From: Wuchereria bancrofti
Taxonomy: Eukaryota > Nematoda > Chromadorea > Rhabditida > Onchocercidae
DNA length: 64,000 nucleotides
Reading direction: 5' to 3'
Assembly (NCBI GenBank): GCA_005281725.1
Contig: SSBO01000009.1
Coordinates: 768,585-832,584 of the forward strand
This document shows, piece after piece, positions 45,276 to 59,129 of this stretch (its first letter is position 1; each line of letters opens with the position of its first letter). The notes beneath the pieces are model-generated. The model was not told the DNA's origin, made no database searches, and worked only from the letters and a program-made list of their open reading frames with translations. The translations under genes were made by a program, and so were the position numbers.

Positions 45276-48200
45276 GTAATTGTATTTTATTTTATATATA
45301 ATATAAAATTAGACATAAATTATTAAATTTTTATCAAAAATACAATTCATTTTTTCATATTTATTTGACGTATTTTCACGTGTAAAAATTAGTGATATTA
45401 CACGCATAATAATGATTACATGAAAATGCAATAAATGATCGAACACAAATCAATCGATAAAATGAAATTTCATTATAATAATAATTTGAATGGAATAAAA
45501 TGTAATTTGCTACATTCTGTTTTTTGCTTCAATCAATAAATTCGGTGTATTTGTTCTTCTTAATTCAAAATGAAGAAAATCAATGATCAAAACATAAAGA
45601 TTGAGGATCAAAAAAAAAAAAAAGGAAAAAAATTCCAAATTGTTTATATCAAAAATAGAAATGAAAATAAAACATTTTGCATTTGTAATTGATTGACTAA
45701 TTTTTACCTAATTAAATTTCATCCTTAGATCAGAAAAACTATTATTGTTATTATTATTATCATTACCATCAGTTTTTTATTGTTATTATTATCATCATCA
45801 TCATCATCGATATCATCAATTTATCTGATCTCTTTCAGTTCTTCTTTTCGTTTATTGTTGATGAATTTTTTGTTGGCAAAATGTAAACGACAATGAAAAA
45901 AGAAAATTTTTCGAAAAATTTTTTCCTATTTAAATTTAAAAATTTATCATAATATTTGTTTCTTTTTCAGAATGGAAAAAAAAAACTGAGACAACAGCGC
46001 CTAGTATTATCGTTCATGTCATTAATACAAGGACACTGAGATGAACACAAGCGCTTCTTTGATGGTTATTTCTAATTTTTTTTTTTTATTTAAAAAAGGA
46101 TATTCTTAATCAGATAATGATATTTCCAAATTTTGTGCAAAGTTAAAATGTAATTAGCCATTTGCATAAATTTAATAAAGTTCAAAGATTACAGATGAAT
46201 ACTATTTTTTTTTTTTAAACATTTTATTCATTTTAATCTGAAACGAATAATTATTTTGCAACTATTAATAATACAATAAGTTTCCCTTCTATAATACTAA
46301 ATATTTTATAGTCATTGAAATGAAGTAAGTAAAGTTGAATTTTATTGTTTTTGCTAAACAAAATTGCACAAGTTAACAAATAAGCAAGTAAAAATGTAAA
46401 CAAGTAATTATATAATTAATTTAATTGTTGTTGTTGTTGCTGTTTTTTTTTATATTTAATTGAAGTGAAAAATTTTGAATGCATAAATATTATTACAAAA
46501 AATAAAAAATAATAAAATAAATAGTAATTTTCTCTTAATTATATTTTTGATTGTTCAAAATTTCTCACTTAGAATATTCATTCAACAATGATTTTTTCTC
46601 TCTCTTTTTATTAAAGGTATTTATTTAGGCGCTAAGCATTTTAATTCTAACTATCTAATGAGTTATTTTATGCATAATTTTAATTTAATTAAAAAAATAA
46701 TTTCAATTTAATTTCTTCTCAGATAGATGTTACTATTTTGGAACTTTAAAAATACACTTAGAAACAATAGTATTATTCGAGAATTCTCGAAAATATAAAC
46801 TGAAAATGATATCAACAATCCAAAATGATATCAGTATTTGTGCTATAAGAATGATAAGATTTGCTTTTATGCAAATTAATTTGATACTAATTGATAAGAT
46901 TAAAATTAATTAGTGGAAGACAAACATTTAACATTGAAAGGATATTTTATTATAATTTGTTTCAATTATATAAAAAAAGTGATTGTTTTTGCATTTTTAT
47001 TAAAAAATAAATTATTTCAAAATTTACTATTTGTTTCTTTTTTTGTCATTATTGTTTGTTTACAGTAATATATTGTTTGCTCTGCAACAAATAAACATTT
47101 CAGTAAAATTAATATTTCGCTTTCATCGATTGATCCTTTATTGATCGTTTTTTTTTTTTGATGAAAATAAATTTTTTAAATGAATTTAATAATACAAATA
47201 TATCAGTCATTTGAAGTCATTGAAATTTTCCTTCTTTTAAATTAATTACCAATTTTAATCGGATAATATATGAATGAAAATGATGAAACATTTCAATGAT
47301 TGGTTACAATTAATTAGAAAATGACGATAAAATGACAATGTTTATTGTTTTGCTTTTTAGATAATCAGAAAACAATATGGGCAATAATTTGATATATTGG
47401 AATTTAATTAAATAGAATGAAAGTGAAATTAAATTAAATTAAATTAAATTAATGGACAAATTATTCATTTGAGCAAATGAAATAAATGAATCATAAACAT
47501 TGCAATTGATGGATGTGCCGTAAAAGTTAACAAAAATCAAACAAAACAGACTGAACCAACAAATTAAAAGAATTTCTCTCTTTTCTATTTTTATATTTTT
47601 ATGAACGAAGAAAACATTTTTTCCCTATAATTTCTTTTCTTCAAAATTTTATTTCATTTTAACACAAAATTTAACATTTGCAATTTTAATTTCAATTTTT
47701 AAAATTTTAATGATTCATTCATAGCATATATGTTCGAATTTTAATCAATTAAAATTTTAACCAATCAAATGAAATATTTTCAATAATTCACAATTAAATT
47801 CATAATAACAATAATGATATTTTAATGTTAATTTTAAAATTAAAAAAAAAATAGAAAATAAGAAAAAAAGAAGGAAAGAAGAGAAAAAAGAAAAGTAAAA
47901 AAAGCAATGATACATTATTATTCTAATTTGAAATTGACGTCAACTTATTTAAAAAAAAAAAAAAAATATTTTTAAAATATATTAGTAATAATTTATTTGT
48001 TATTTGTACAGCAAAAATACCTCCGAAACTATTTGATGAATTCAATAACTAATCAATCAAAATGAATTGTAAACATATATTGACAAAGTCATCCATTGGG
48101 ACTTACTGTTAATTGTGAAAAAGTTCGTAATGATGTCATTTGCAAATTCAATTTTATTGATTTTTCAAAAAAAAAAAAAAATGTGCGCATTTTAAAATAG

Positions 48201-50313
48201 AATGAGCTTACTTTTTAAAAAAAAGGAAAAAGGAAAAAATTGTTCCTTTGTCTTTTTTGCCTTTTTTTTTTTTGCTCCAATTAATTCAAATAAAACTAAT
48301 TTGTTTAGTTTTATAAAAAAAAATGATAAATAATTTGTAACAAATGATAATAACAATAATTGATGATGATAATGATAATAATGATGACGAATCACATTAT
48401 CATCATTATTTCTTTCTTTTTTTTTTTTCACTGCAATCCCTCCTCTTTCTTCGTTATGCCTTCTCATTTACAATGGCTCAATCATCCATTTCTCAGTTGT
48501 TTGTATTCATGAAAAGCTTTTCTTTTTTTTTTTTTTGCTCAAAATGAGTTTTTATATTTTAGTTTGACTTTTTTTTTGTTGTAAACCAAAAAAAAAGCAA
48601 AAATGATAGAATTTATTGATTTTTGAATTCTTGGCTTCAAAAATTTCTCCACTAATTTCAGCCAAAAATGTGATTTTTCCTTTTGACTTTTAATTTATTT
48701 ACTATTTTATAGCCATTACAATTTATTGCATATAATGCAAAATAATAATAATAATAACAATAATAATAATAAATAATGATAATAATAATAATGACTGAGA
48801 GTAATGCAATTGAAAATAAATTTTGAATTTAATGAACTTATAAAATCATTCTAAAATTAAAAATAAAAGTGAGAAAAAAGAAAAAAAAGGGGAAGAAATA
48901 GTATTGAGAAATGATTAATTAATAACTGAAAGTAATCTAATTGAAAATAAATTTTTAATTAACAAATAAAACTAATACATCTATCATTATATCATTTTCT
49001 TTTTTTTTTGAAATAAATTTAAATAAATTAAATTAGCTTATCAATATTCAAATTATTTTTTCTCAGTACTATTTCGCCTCCTTCTTTTTTTTTTTTTTTC
49101 TCATTTTTATTTTTAAGCTTGTAACTAGTGAAGAATTTTTAGTTAAAATAATTGTAAATTTTAATTTTTTTAATTTATTGAAAAAAAAAAAGGAATTAAT
49201 ATTATAGATGTGAAGAGAGAGAGGGAGAGAGAGAGAGAGGGAGTTATTGTTGTTGTTTGGGTAGCCCTAAAGATGTAATATATTGATGATATTTTCCGCT
49301 GTTTTTTTTTTTCTTCCATATTTTTCTTTTTTTTTTTTTTTCAATTTATTTCTTAGTCATTTCTGTATTCAATTGCATTTCTTTTAATAAAGAAATTATT
49401 ATATTGGCAAATAATTTATCATTGCTATAAAAATATTTTATTTTTTGTTATTTAAATATTTTTGCATTTTAATATATTTTAATTATTTTTATTGATTAAT
49501 GTTTATTTTAAAATTCATTTAAATTTATTTAAGATTATAATTTCATCCGATTGATTTTATATTTTGCATTGCATCACATGTAAAAAGCAATGATAATATG
49601 TAATATAGGAGCGCAAAATATTTCAATTTTAAATTAAAAAAAATTGATTGATGAAAAAAATTTAGCACTTGCTACTTTTGTTAAGTGCTTTCTCATCATA
49701 CTTTTTAAATTTCATTTCCTTTTTTTTTTTTTTTATCAAATAAAAATTATTAAGTATTAAACGTTGCATACTTTAAAAATTTTAAGTGAACCAAATTCAA
49801 AGACATTATTTATTAGTTAGAAATGAATTAATAAATTAGTAATTCAAATCATTAATTTATTAAATCAAATTTTATCATTATTCAATGGTAAGTTTAATTT
49901 TTTCCTTTTTTTTTTTCAAACTTTTACTACTTCAATTAATTTTTTATTTTTCTTTCTTTTACATATGGCAATGAAAGTTTATTATTGTCATTGAAAAAAA
50001 TCACATTTCTCATAATTTATGAGATGGAAAAAATCATTTGGAAAATAAATTTTTAACTAAATAATATTGAAAAGTTTTCTTTTTTTTTCTTCTCCTTCTT
50101 TTTCAGGTACTTTTTTTCAATAATTTTTTTGAAATATTTTTTACAGTCATTTCAATCAGTGATAGCAGAAAAAAAAAGACTCTTTTAATTTCATTTATAA
50201 GAAAATGAAAAATTTTTTTCATTTTAACAATATTGCGCATTTATTTCAAAAATAATTTGCGCATCAAACAATAATACTTAAAAAAAAAAAAATTTTTTTT
50301 TTAAATTAAAGTT

Positions 50314-53300
50314 ATGATGACAAAAACAGAGGACGAAAAAAATGATAAAGAAGTAATGGATGAGAAGGTTGAATTAATTGCTAATGGTGGACGTATTCGA
50401 TCCAAAGAGGACGAAGAAGCTTTGGACAAAAAAATTGCTGAAATTCGAAAAAAGAATCAATTGATCGAACAAAGGAAAGAAGTTAGATTTATTATTAAAT
50501 TTTAATATTAACAAATATTGCTAATTACTATTGTTGTTAATTGCATCAATGAATAATTTGAAAACAAAAATAAATGAAATGCTAGAAATGAATAATTTCA
50601 GCAAATTTGGTCAAACTGAAAAATTCACTTCTAAATTTTGTTAATTAAAAATTACAGATATTATTTATTTCACAGATATATTATTTATTTTTCATCAAAA
50701 GAATTAAAATTAAATTTTATTTTAATTGATTGAACAACGAAAAGAAGTTTTTTTTACTAAATTTTTTCACTCTTTTCTTTTCTTTTTTTTCTTTGAACGA
50801 AAAAAAAAAAAGAAACTTTACTATTATTAAATTTAATTTTTGTAATTTTATAAGTGAAATTTTTATTTTTGTTATTTTTGTTTTATTTTATTTTTCTTAA
50901 ATTTAATTATAGGTTGTGGAAGAAGATCGAGCAAACTTTGTCAACGAATATGGCAAAATGAGCCTTTATGATAGAGCAAAAGGGACAATGTACAGAAATG
51001 TAAATTTTTCAACAAATCAAACTTAAAGGATAATCCAAGTCATTTTCTATGGTAAACTTCCCCTTTCTCATACTAAGTATTATAATTAGAGTTTACACAT
51101 ATTACTCTTTTCATTCATTTATTCATTTCATTTTATTTTAGAAATTTTTTCTTTTCTTATTTACTATTTAAAATTAGAATTTTAATTGTTAACTATTATT
51201 ATTATTATTACTAATTATTATTATTACTACTACTAAGGTTAAATTATTGTACTAAGTATTATAATTAGAGTTTACACATATTACTCTTTTCATTCATTTA
51301 TTCATTTCATTTTATTTTGCAGATTTTTTCTTTTCTTATTTACTATTTAAAATTAGAATTTTAATTGTTATTATTATTACTAATTATTATTATTACTACT
51401 ACTAAAGTTAAATTATTGTACTAAGTATTGTAATTATAGCTTACACATATTAGTCTTTTCATTCATTTATTCATTTCATTTTATTTTACAGATTTTGTCA
51501 TTTAGTTTTTTTTTTTTTTTATTTATTTATTCGTTCATTTTGTTATTATCTGAAATTAGAATTTAAATTGTTGACTACAATTACTATTATTATTACTAAG
51601 GTTAAATTACTACTTATTAACGTTTAATAACTTACTTATAGGCAAATAGCTTTGATACAATACTATCACGTCATTCATTCACGTAAGTGTTATAGTAGAA
51701 TTGAAAAGTTATAGTGAATAGATTACTTGTATAGATATTTTTAAAAGACAGGAACGTGAAGTACGTCACTTTGCATTATAGACTATAAATTATCAAACTT
51801 CTCTGTATTTTTTCTTTATCTTTTAAAGATAAATCTATCAATTTGTAATCATCTATAGTCTAAACTAATATGAAAATAGCTAAAGAATTGACGTTTTGGT
51901 TATACGTGAAATACGTCAAACACAATACTATTAATATTCTTCGCACTGAAATGTTATATTTTAAAATAAACTTTTATGCTTAATTACATTTATTTATTGC
52001 AAATAAATTTTAGCAATAAAAATTCAATTTTTTTTTCCTTTTTTTTTCTAATTTCAGAAACAAACGTTAAAGTCTAGGAAACCCGGAGAATGGGATCGGG
52101 AATGGGATGCTGGAAAGATAAGGTTTATCACTTTTTATCTTTCCCTCTCGATATTTTTTTTTTTTTTATCTTTCCTTCTCGATATTTTATTGTTTATTTT
52201 ATGGGAAAAAAAAATTGTAAGTCGAGCTTTTAGATATAGTAAATGTTCAAAAAAGTAATTGAACATTTTTAATTTTTTCTTTTGTAAAAATTTTTTTAAG
52301 AAACATTAAAGAATCATTTTAATTTTTATCACTTTAATTTTTATCATTAATTAATTTAATTTCTCTGAAAATTTTTTCATCTTTTCAATCATTTATAATC
52401 ATAATTCAGGTTTTTTTTTTGATAATTATAATTGTATATTTAGTGTTGAAAATTGGAAAGAGAATGTACCTGATATTGGCAATAGTAAAGGGTCAAATGC
52501 GCATTTTTTACGTCGATCAAAGAATCGTAGTAATGGTACTAGAAGCAACAATAGCGCCACATCAAAAAAGATAGCTGAAATTAAGGAGAAGAAGCAGAAA
52601 TTAGAAGGCGCTAAAGTTTGCACCGAAACAAACAAAAATACTTCATTAACAAACAAAAAAGTATGCTTTTTTTTTGTTCTCAAAAACTGAATTAAAAAAA
52701 AATGTCACAAAAATTTCATTAAAAAAATTTCAAAAAAAAAAGAAAGAAAAGTTAATATCAAAAAAGAAAATTTTTTTTTTTAGAAAAAATAACAATAATT
52801 GATTGCAAAAGCTTAAACCTATGTAACATTTGATGAAGATTAATGTGAGACACACGTAACCTTAGATCTTCATTTTTGTATTTGTTAAACAGACGTGACC
52901 TTAGATCTTCATTTTTGTACTTGTTAAACAGACGTGACTTGTTAAACAGACGTGACCCTGGATCTTCATTTTTGCACTTGTTAAACAGACGTGACCTTAG
53001 ATCTTCATTTTTGTACTTGTTAAACAGACGTGACCCTGGATCTTCATTTTTGTACTTGTTAAACAGACGTGACCTTAGATCTTCATTTTTGTACTTGTTA
53101 AACAGACGTGACCTTAGATCTTCATTTTTGTACTTGTTAAACAGACGTGACCTTAGATCTGAATCTTTGTATTTATCATTAGATACCATAACTCGATATG
53201 CAATAATATATTTGAATATCACTTATTTCATTTAAAATTATTCACGATTTTTTTTAAAAAAAAAATTTAAACAGAAATAAAAGGAACTTTTTTGCATTTC

Positions 53301-55056
53301 TTTGTAAATTTTTTACTACAATTCATTTATTTTTCTTTTAATTACATTTTATCTGTTTCAGTATGATAGATTGATTTTTAGTGAATCATAGAATTAATTA
53401 TGTCATTCATAAAAACTTTTTCATTCATTTAAAAAAAATAAATAAATAAAGAAGAATTTTTTACTTTGATCGGTTTAATCTTAGGTTAGAAATTTCATTG
53501 GTATTATTTCTAATCTGAAATTACTTCTATAAAAATAATTATCAATTATTTATGAAGTAAATAGTATTGTTAACGTGATAAGAAAACAATTTTTTTTTTC
53601 TTCTGCTATTTAAAATATTTGATGATAAAAATTCGAAAAATTTAAAGAGTTCCGGAAACTATAATAATGGTACTGTATTACGGAATACTAATTGCATGAA
53701 ACCGATAAATAGAATGAAAATTTTTCATGCATCTTCCAATCGAGAACCAAGTAAACAACAACAACAACAACAACAAAAGCAAAAACAACAACAAACCGGT
53801 GGAAAATACAGGAAGCAATCATCCAGAATATCCAGAAAATGTTTTTCTACTGGACGAATGAATTCAAATGATATTACGAATGCTTCAATTGCTACAGAAC
53901 ATTTGGATACAGTTAAAGTGAATATTTCAATGCTTGGATTGAAAAAGGTTCTCATTTTTGAATTCTAATTTTGTTAAAATTTAAATTCTGGTTAATTTGT
54001 AAAATATTCAAATGAATAATTTATAATTTCATGTTTATGTGAATATTTATCCATTCTTTTCATCATAGCATTTAATATATATTTTAGAAATTAAAAAGAT
54101 ATTTCAGAAAAGTTTTTTTTTTTAATATTTTAGAAATTAAAAAGATGTCACAGATTATTTATCTTTGCAATTCCATTCATATACAGAAAATGAAAAATTG
54201 AATATATCTTTTTTTTTTGCATGTGTGTGTGTGTAGTCATTTAAGATTGAATTAATTCGAAATCAATATATTTGAAAAGTAATTGAAATCTTTAATGTTA
54301 GCAAATTGTGAAAGATAACTCTTAAGCTTTTAAAAAATTATTTTCTCATTTTGCAAAAAAAATGCAAAGATGATTTCAAATTTATATTTTTGCTTACTCT
54401 AAAAAATAATTCGTTCAATTAAAATCAAAATAAACTTAAAACCTAGTAACTTAATATTATAAATTAAATTTATAATTTTTTGATCAATACTATTATCCAT
54501 TATTCTATTTTCTATATATACATAAAAACGGAAGTATTATTGACATATAGTTCATTTCAAAGGATGAAATATTAAGCTTAATGAGTTTGCTAAAATGGCT
54601 AAACTGCTTCTTTCTGGCTCTATATTGACTTTATGGCGCAATTGAATATAACTGCATTAGTCAATTGCGCAATGAAATATTTTATGTAATATGAGTGAAT
54701 ATGTTTGGAGTTGAAGTTAGAATAGAAGAAAGTGTTTGAATTTGACTTCAGAATATTTACTTTCATTCAAAGCATCAATATAATATTCTCATTCTTATTT
54801 TCCATATATTTTTACCTCCTTTCTCTCCATCTCTCTCCCTGTCTCTCCCTCTCTCTCTCTCTTTCTATTCTTTTCTAGAATAAAATTAAATATAAAAGCT
54901 AAAGCATTATATGCACCTCTGTTCTTGTATCTAAATTGCAAAAAGGTGAAATTTGATATCAAACCACAGTATCCCATTACCAATAATTGTTTAGTTTCAC
55001 TCTTTCCGACTTCTTCACTTACTTTTTTTTTTCTTCTTTTCTCTCTCCCTCTCTCC

Positions 55057-55088
<32 letters not shown>

Positions 55089-55183
55089 TACCTCATATTT
55101 TTAATATTTTCCTGAAATTATACGTTAGACTAAGAAATGAATGATATTTCAGGATGCACAAACAATTGTTAAATGTAATAGTA

Positions 55184-55215
<32 letters not shown>

Positions 55216-56966
55216 GATGATGATAATAATAACAATGGCAAAATTAACAACAATTTTAAAATGCTATCAACAACAATCGTTAGCACTGCTAATGCTTCAA
55301 CAATGCCAACTTTATCAATTGTCAAAGAATACGGTAATTGATTAAAGAATTTTTTCTTTTTTTTTTTGAAAATGTTTAATTAAAAGAAGAAAGAAAAAAA
55401 GATTCATTCTAAAATTAATTATAAATTTGTCTAATCAAATTAACTTTTAGTTGTTTTATAGGTTATATTTTATGCTAAATTTTATTTAAACATTTTTAGT
55501 GTTAAAGTTATTTTGATAATTTTGTTTTATTTTACTATGAAATTAATTTGCAAAAGGAAAAGAAAAAAAAATTTTTTTTTTGATTGAAATAAACAAAAAT
55601 ATTGTTTCAAATCTATTACATTTTTCATTAATATAAGTTTATTAATTACTTTTATAGCTCTCAAATATCAAAAGAAATCAATCAATATTTGTACTTAATT
55701 ACTGATATTTAACTATTTAATTACATAATATATCATAAATTTATATATGACAGTAATCATTTGAATATTTAAAGTTTGACAATTTCAAATAATTTAAACA
55801 AAATTTTTTATTTTTTTTAAAGAATTTTTCAAATTTTTTTTTTTAATTTATCACAATATTCCCTCTTTTTCTTTTAACTTAACTATTTTAAGTAATCAAA
55901 AATAATTGAACAATAAGAAATGAGCGGACAAATGGGTTATTTACTGAACGACACTAATTTATATGACTCTTCTTTTTGACCTGCCATATGACAATGGTCA
56001 TTTAAATTCTTTGTCGGCAATCCTTTAAAGTTTACATTTAACACTAACTTAATGATAACTTTATTAAAATATAAGGTTAAAAAATTACTGCTTCCTTAAA
56101 TAATTTTGAAGTAAATACTTCTAAAATGACACATCATCAATGATTGCTAATATATCATACAAAAATTGTTCTGGTGACCCCGAAAGTGACAGATAAAAAT
56201 GATTGGACAGATTAGTTGACACAAAACTGATGGAGTGGTTTCCGCAGATAATGGATTAAACCATTCGTTCAGTTTGAGTAATTATTTAGTCTGACTTCCG
56301 GTAAACTGCAAATGTTTCACAAATTAATTCTTCTGTTAGCTCAGCTGGCACTCTTCCGGATGATCCAGAAAAACCTTTTCACTTCTTCCAGAAAAATAAA
56401 AAATAAAACCTTTTCACATGCTAATTCCTTATATCATAATAATTTACATATTAGGAAAAAAATAAAAATAAAACATTTCATTTTGAAATTATAACACAAC
56501 TTTCTATTTCTTTTTTTTTCCTGAATTATTTTACCCGAAAGTATTATCAATTTGCAAAATAAAACTTGCAAAATTTTTATTCTTCAAATTTCATATAAAT
56601 GTAAATATTTCGTTTATAAGTTAAAGATAAAATTAATGAATTAATGATTATTAATTAGCTAATCAAATTGTTTTAGTTTGCTTAATTAATTAGCAACTAA
56701 TTATGATTATCATAGAATAGCTCTTTTCAAAACAAAACATTGAAATTAACTTATTTTTTTCTGCAAAATCAGAAGTATTTAATTTCATGTCTTTTTTTCA
56801 ATTAAAATTTTAAGTTCCATAAAGCAGTTTATAAATTTCAATTATTCAATTTTGAAATACTTGAATTATTATAAAATATTCTATTTCAGGAATCAATGAT
56901 AAGGATATCGTTGTGATGGAAGATGTCAAAAAACTGTTGGAAGAAATGTTATTGGAAATGAAATGA
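50314..56966 (+). CDS. CCDC9: CCDC9-like coiled-coil protein
   Basis: Predicted nuclear/cytoplasmic coiled-coil protein; CCDC9 has been tied to the exon junction complex (family knowledge). Exons 50314-50481, 50913-50999, 52058-52122, 52444-52660, 53648-53947, 55153-55333, 56890-56966 give 1095 nt, 364 residues, all in frame. The N-terminus (SKEDEEALDKKIAEIRKKNQ ... VVEEDRANF) matches the CCDC9 pattern of a paired acidic/basic helix followed by EEDR. A REWDAGK-containing segment follows in exon 3, and a second charged helix (SKKIAEIKEKKQKLEGAK) in exon 4. Exon 5 has a Gln run (about 53756-53780) and exon 6 an Asn/Asp run. The last exon is acidic (DIVVMEDVKKLLEEMLLEMK). The stop is followed at once by AATAAA (56967). 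The start could be either of two adjacent ATGs. Assignment is moderate; the coding status is strong. Confidence 0.7.
51072..51610. repeat. About 170-180-bp tandem repeat in CCDC9-like intron 2
   Basis: Three copies beginning CTAAGTATTATAATTAGAG near 51073, 51252 and 51421, each followed by TTCATTCATTTATTCATTTC and an ATT/ACT-rich run. Confidence 0.85.
52850..53180. repeat. 39-bp minisatellite in CCDC9-like intron 4
   Basis: About eight units containing ACGTGACC, AGATCTTCATTTTTGTACTT and GTTAAACAG, starting at 52856, 52895, 52952, 52991, 53030, 53069, 53108 and 53147. One 18-bp truncated unit lies at 52934. Two unit types (CCTTAGATC and CCCTGGATC) are interleaved. Because 39 is a multiple of three, frames stay open on both strands. 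Confidence 0.93.
54799..55090. repeat. Pyrimidine-rich and GT microsatellites in CCDC9-like intron 5
   Basis: CTCTCTCC/CTCTCT runs at about 54815-54865 and 55040-55072, the latter running into (GT)n at 55072-55089, shortly before the exon 6 acceptor (55152). Confidence 0.8.
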
Positions 56967-58887
56967 AATAAATTCGAAATGATAAATAATATTTTTATAA
57001 TATTACTAATAAGTCATCAATAATTCGTATATTTTGATTACTTATTATCAATGAAGAATTTATTGATGATGATGAATTAATGAATTAATTAATTGTGTAT
57101 TATTTACCTATGCTGACGATATCTGCTACAAATTTTTGCTATTATTATTATTACTATTATTATTATTATTACTATTACTATTATTATTATTATTTTAGTA
57201 CGAACTTTTCTATGCGTTAAGTATTTTCGAATTTTATAATATTTCGAAAAAAAANAAAAAAAAGGCGATAAAAGTGAACGAATAGTGCATTACCTCTCAT
57301 TTAATCATTTGATTTCTTTTACCATCCAAAAAAAATAAAAAATAAAAAAATAAATAAATAAAGAAATAAAAAAGTAAAAAAAATTGAATTTGCAAAAACT
57401 TTTTTCTTCATAATGTTTATGGAAAATAAACAAATAATACCATAATTTTTTGGCGCAAATGAAAACCGATTAGAAAAGTTTGAAAAAAAAATGTGAAATA
57501 AAATAATTTAGAAAAAATTTTTGCTCGAGTATAATTGTGAAAGATTAATTTGAATTTATGATGAATATTTGAAATTATTTGAGTGAATTCACAGTTAAAT
57601 TATTCTAAGATTAAAATTTCAAACGAAGCGCTAATTTCTGAAACTGGATTTTAAGAAATGGTAATAAAATTTTGATTTCAAAATCATTTTTTATTTATTT
57701 TATAAAATTAAAAAATTATATTTCTTTTACTTCGGCAAAATTTTTTCTTCTTTTTTTTAGGATATTTTTACTTTATTACTTTGTCGAAGTTTTTTCTATT
57801 TCTTCCAGTATAGGTATTATTTTAACTATCGTAAAATTACAATAATAATTTTTTGCATAACTTTGTTTGAATTATAATTAAATTGTAATTAATTTTTTGG
57901 TAATTAATTAATCATTAACGCCTCAACTACATTATTCTTAAATGTTTAAATGGAAAAATATCATTAAGTTTGCATATATTTTACTTCTTATTTCATTTCA
58001 AATTTAAATTCAGGAAGTGAGGAAAAGAAAGTGAAAGGAAAAAAAGAAAAGAAAACTAAAAAATTGCTTTCATCTTTTTTCGTTTTCTTTTTTCCTTCAC
58101 TTTTTTTTTTTTTCAAAATGCTGAAATATTACGGTGAAAATGTGACAAGTTTTTTCAACAAATCTGAAAAATTTCCTCCCTTACTCAAAAAAAAGAAAAA
58201 AAAAAGAAAAAAGAAATAATTAAGAAAGAAATGAAAGAAAAAAAGTGATTTGAGGAAATCAATAATTAATAATTTATAAGAAGCGCAAAAATCATTCTTC
58301 AAGCCAAATTGAAATTTAATACGGGAAAATTAAAACAACAATGAAACTAATAAAAATTATTTTGCATCCATCAAACTTCAATATTTCTCTTTTAGTTACT
58401 TTTAATTTTTTTTTTTAAATACAAATTTTCGAAATCAGTTTTAATTGTATTTTTTAGCAATTAATTATTCTTCTTTATCTGTAAATGTAGCATTACATTA
58501 ATAAAAGGAAAAAAAAANAAAAAAAAATTAAAACTAAAGAAGTAAAATATACCGTAGGAAAATACTTTAAAAAATTTCATTCATCCAAGAGAAAAAAGAA
58601 AAGAGAGAGAGAGAGAGAAAAAAAAATTAAATGAAAAATAACAGCAAAACTTATTGGAGAAATAAGAATGAATTTCGAAATCTTTTAAAATTAATTCCAA
58701 TTATAAATTTTTGTTTTCTTTTATTAGTGAAAAAATTTTTATGCTCAAAATTTAATCAAATTTTATCATGCATAGATATAGTTTTTTTTTTTTCTGTAAT
58801 AATGAAACATATTATTATTACTAGCTTTATCAGTGTTATCAGTGTTATCATTATCACTCATTTATTACTACATCATTTGAAGGTAGT

Positions 58888-59129
58888 CAAAATGATACCA
58901 ATTTAGCAGCCAGAAAGCAACAAATCATCGAACATTAAAACATACATTGAAAGAATTGGAGGAAGCCTGTTGAGGACTGTTGAATGATTGACAAGGTGTT
59001 AGGCGCAAATGTGACAGCCATGAGAGCCTTTGTGCCAGAAGATTACTTCGAAAACCATTGAAATGCTTCGATCCAAGGATTAGTTTTGAGGAAGATGCAT
59101 TGCATTCGACCGCAGGCACTAATTTCTGA
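58888..59129 (+). pseudogene. Possible eroded coding exon(s)
   Basis: A 240-bp patch of higher GC with non-random reading frames. One frame reads QNDTNLAARKQQIIEH then stop. Another reads ATNHRTLKHTLKELEEAC, stop, then after a second stop QGVRRKCDSHESLCARR and onward to TAGTNF and a stop. The charged, helix-like texture resembles a coiled-coil gene broken by stops and frame changes. No family is recognised, and a conserved non-coding element is also possible. Confidence 0.25.

Larger units (their letters stand above)
43575..50313. other. Long non-coding interval, about 6.7 kb
   Basis: No exon with conserved coding features was found. It contains a 62-bp direct repeat (43694-43815), a CpG-rich patch with a 22-bp duplication (44350-44430), GGGTCA direct repeats (44615-44657), a (GT)n run (45233-45275), ATC/ATT trinucleotide runs near 45740-45815 and 48720-48795, and a GA run near 49212-49240. 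Elsewhere it is plain AT-rich DNA. It separates divergent CACYBP and CCDC9-like genes. Confidence 0.55.

Noticed and set aside
52876..53235. 119- and 154-residue repeat frames as a gene
   Set aside because: Explained by a 39-bp minisatellite inside an intron of the CCDC9-like gene; no independent coding evidence.
56335..56400. TTAGCTCAGCTGGC resembling a tRNA A box
   Set aside because: No B box (GGTTCRA), no acceptor stem pairing and no anticodon arm could be found downstream.
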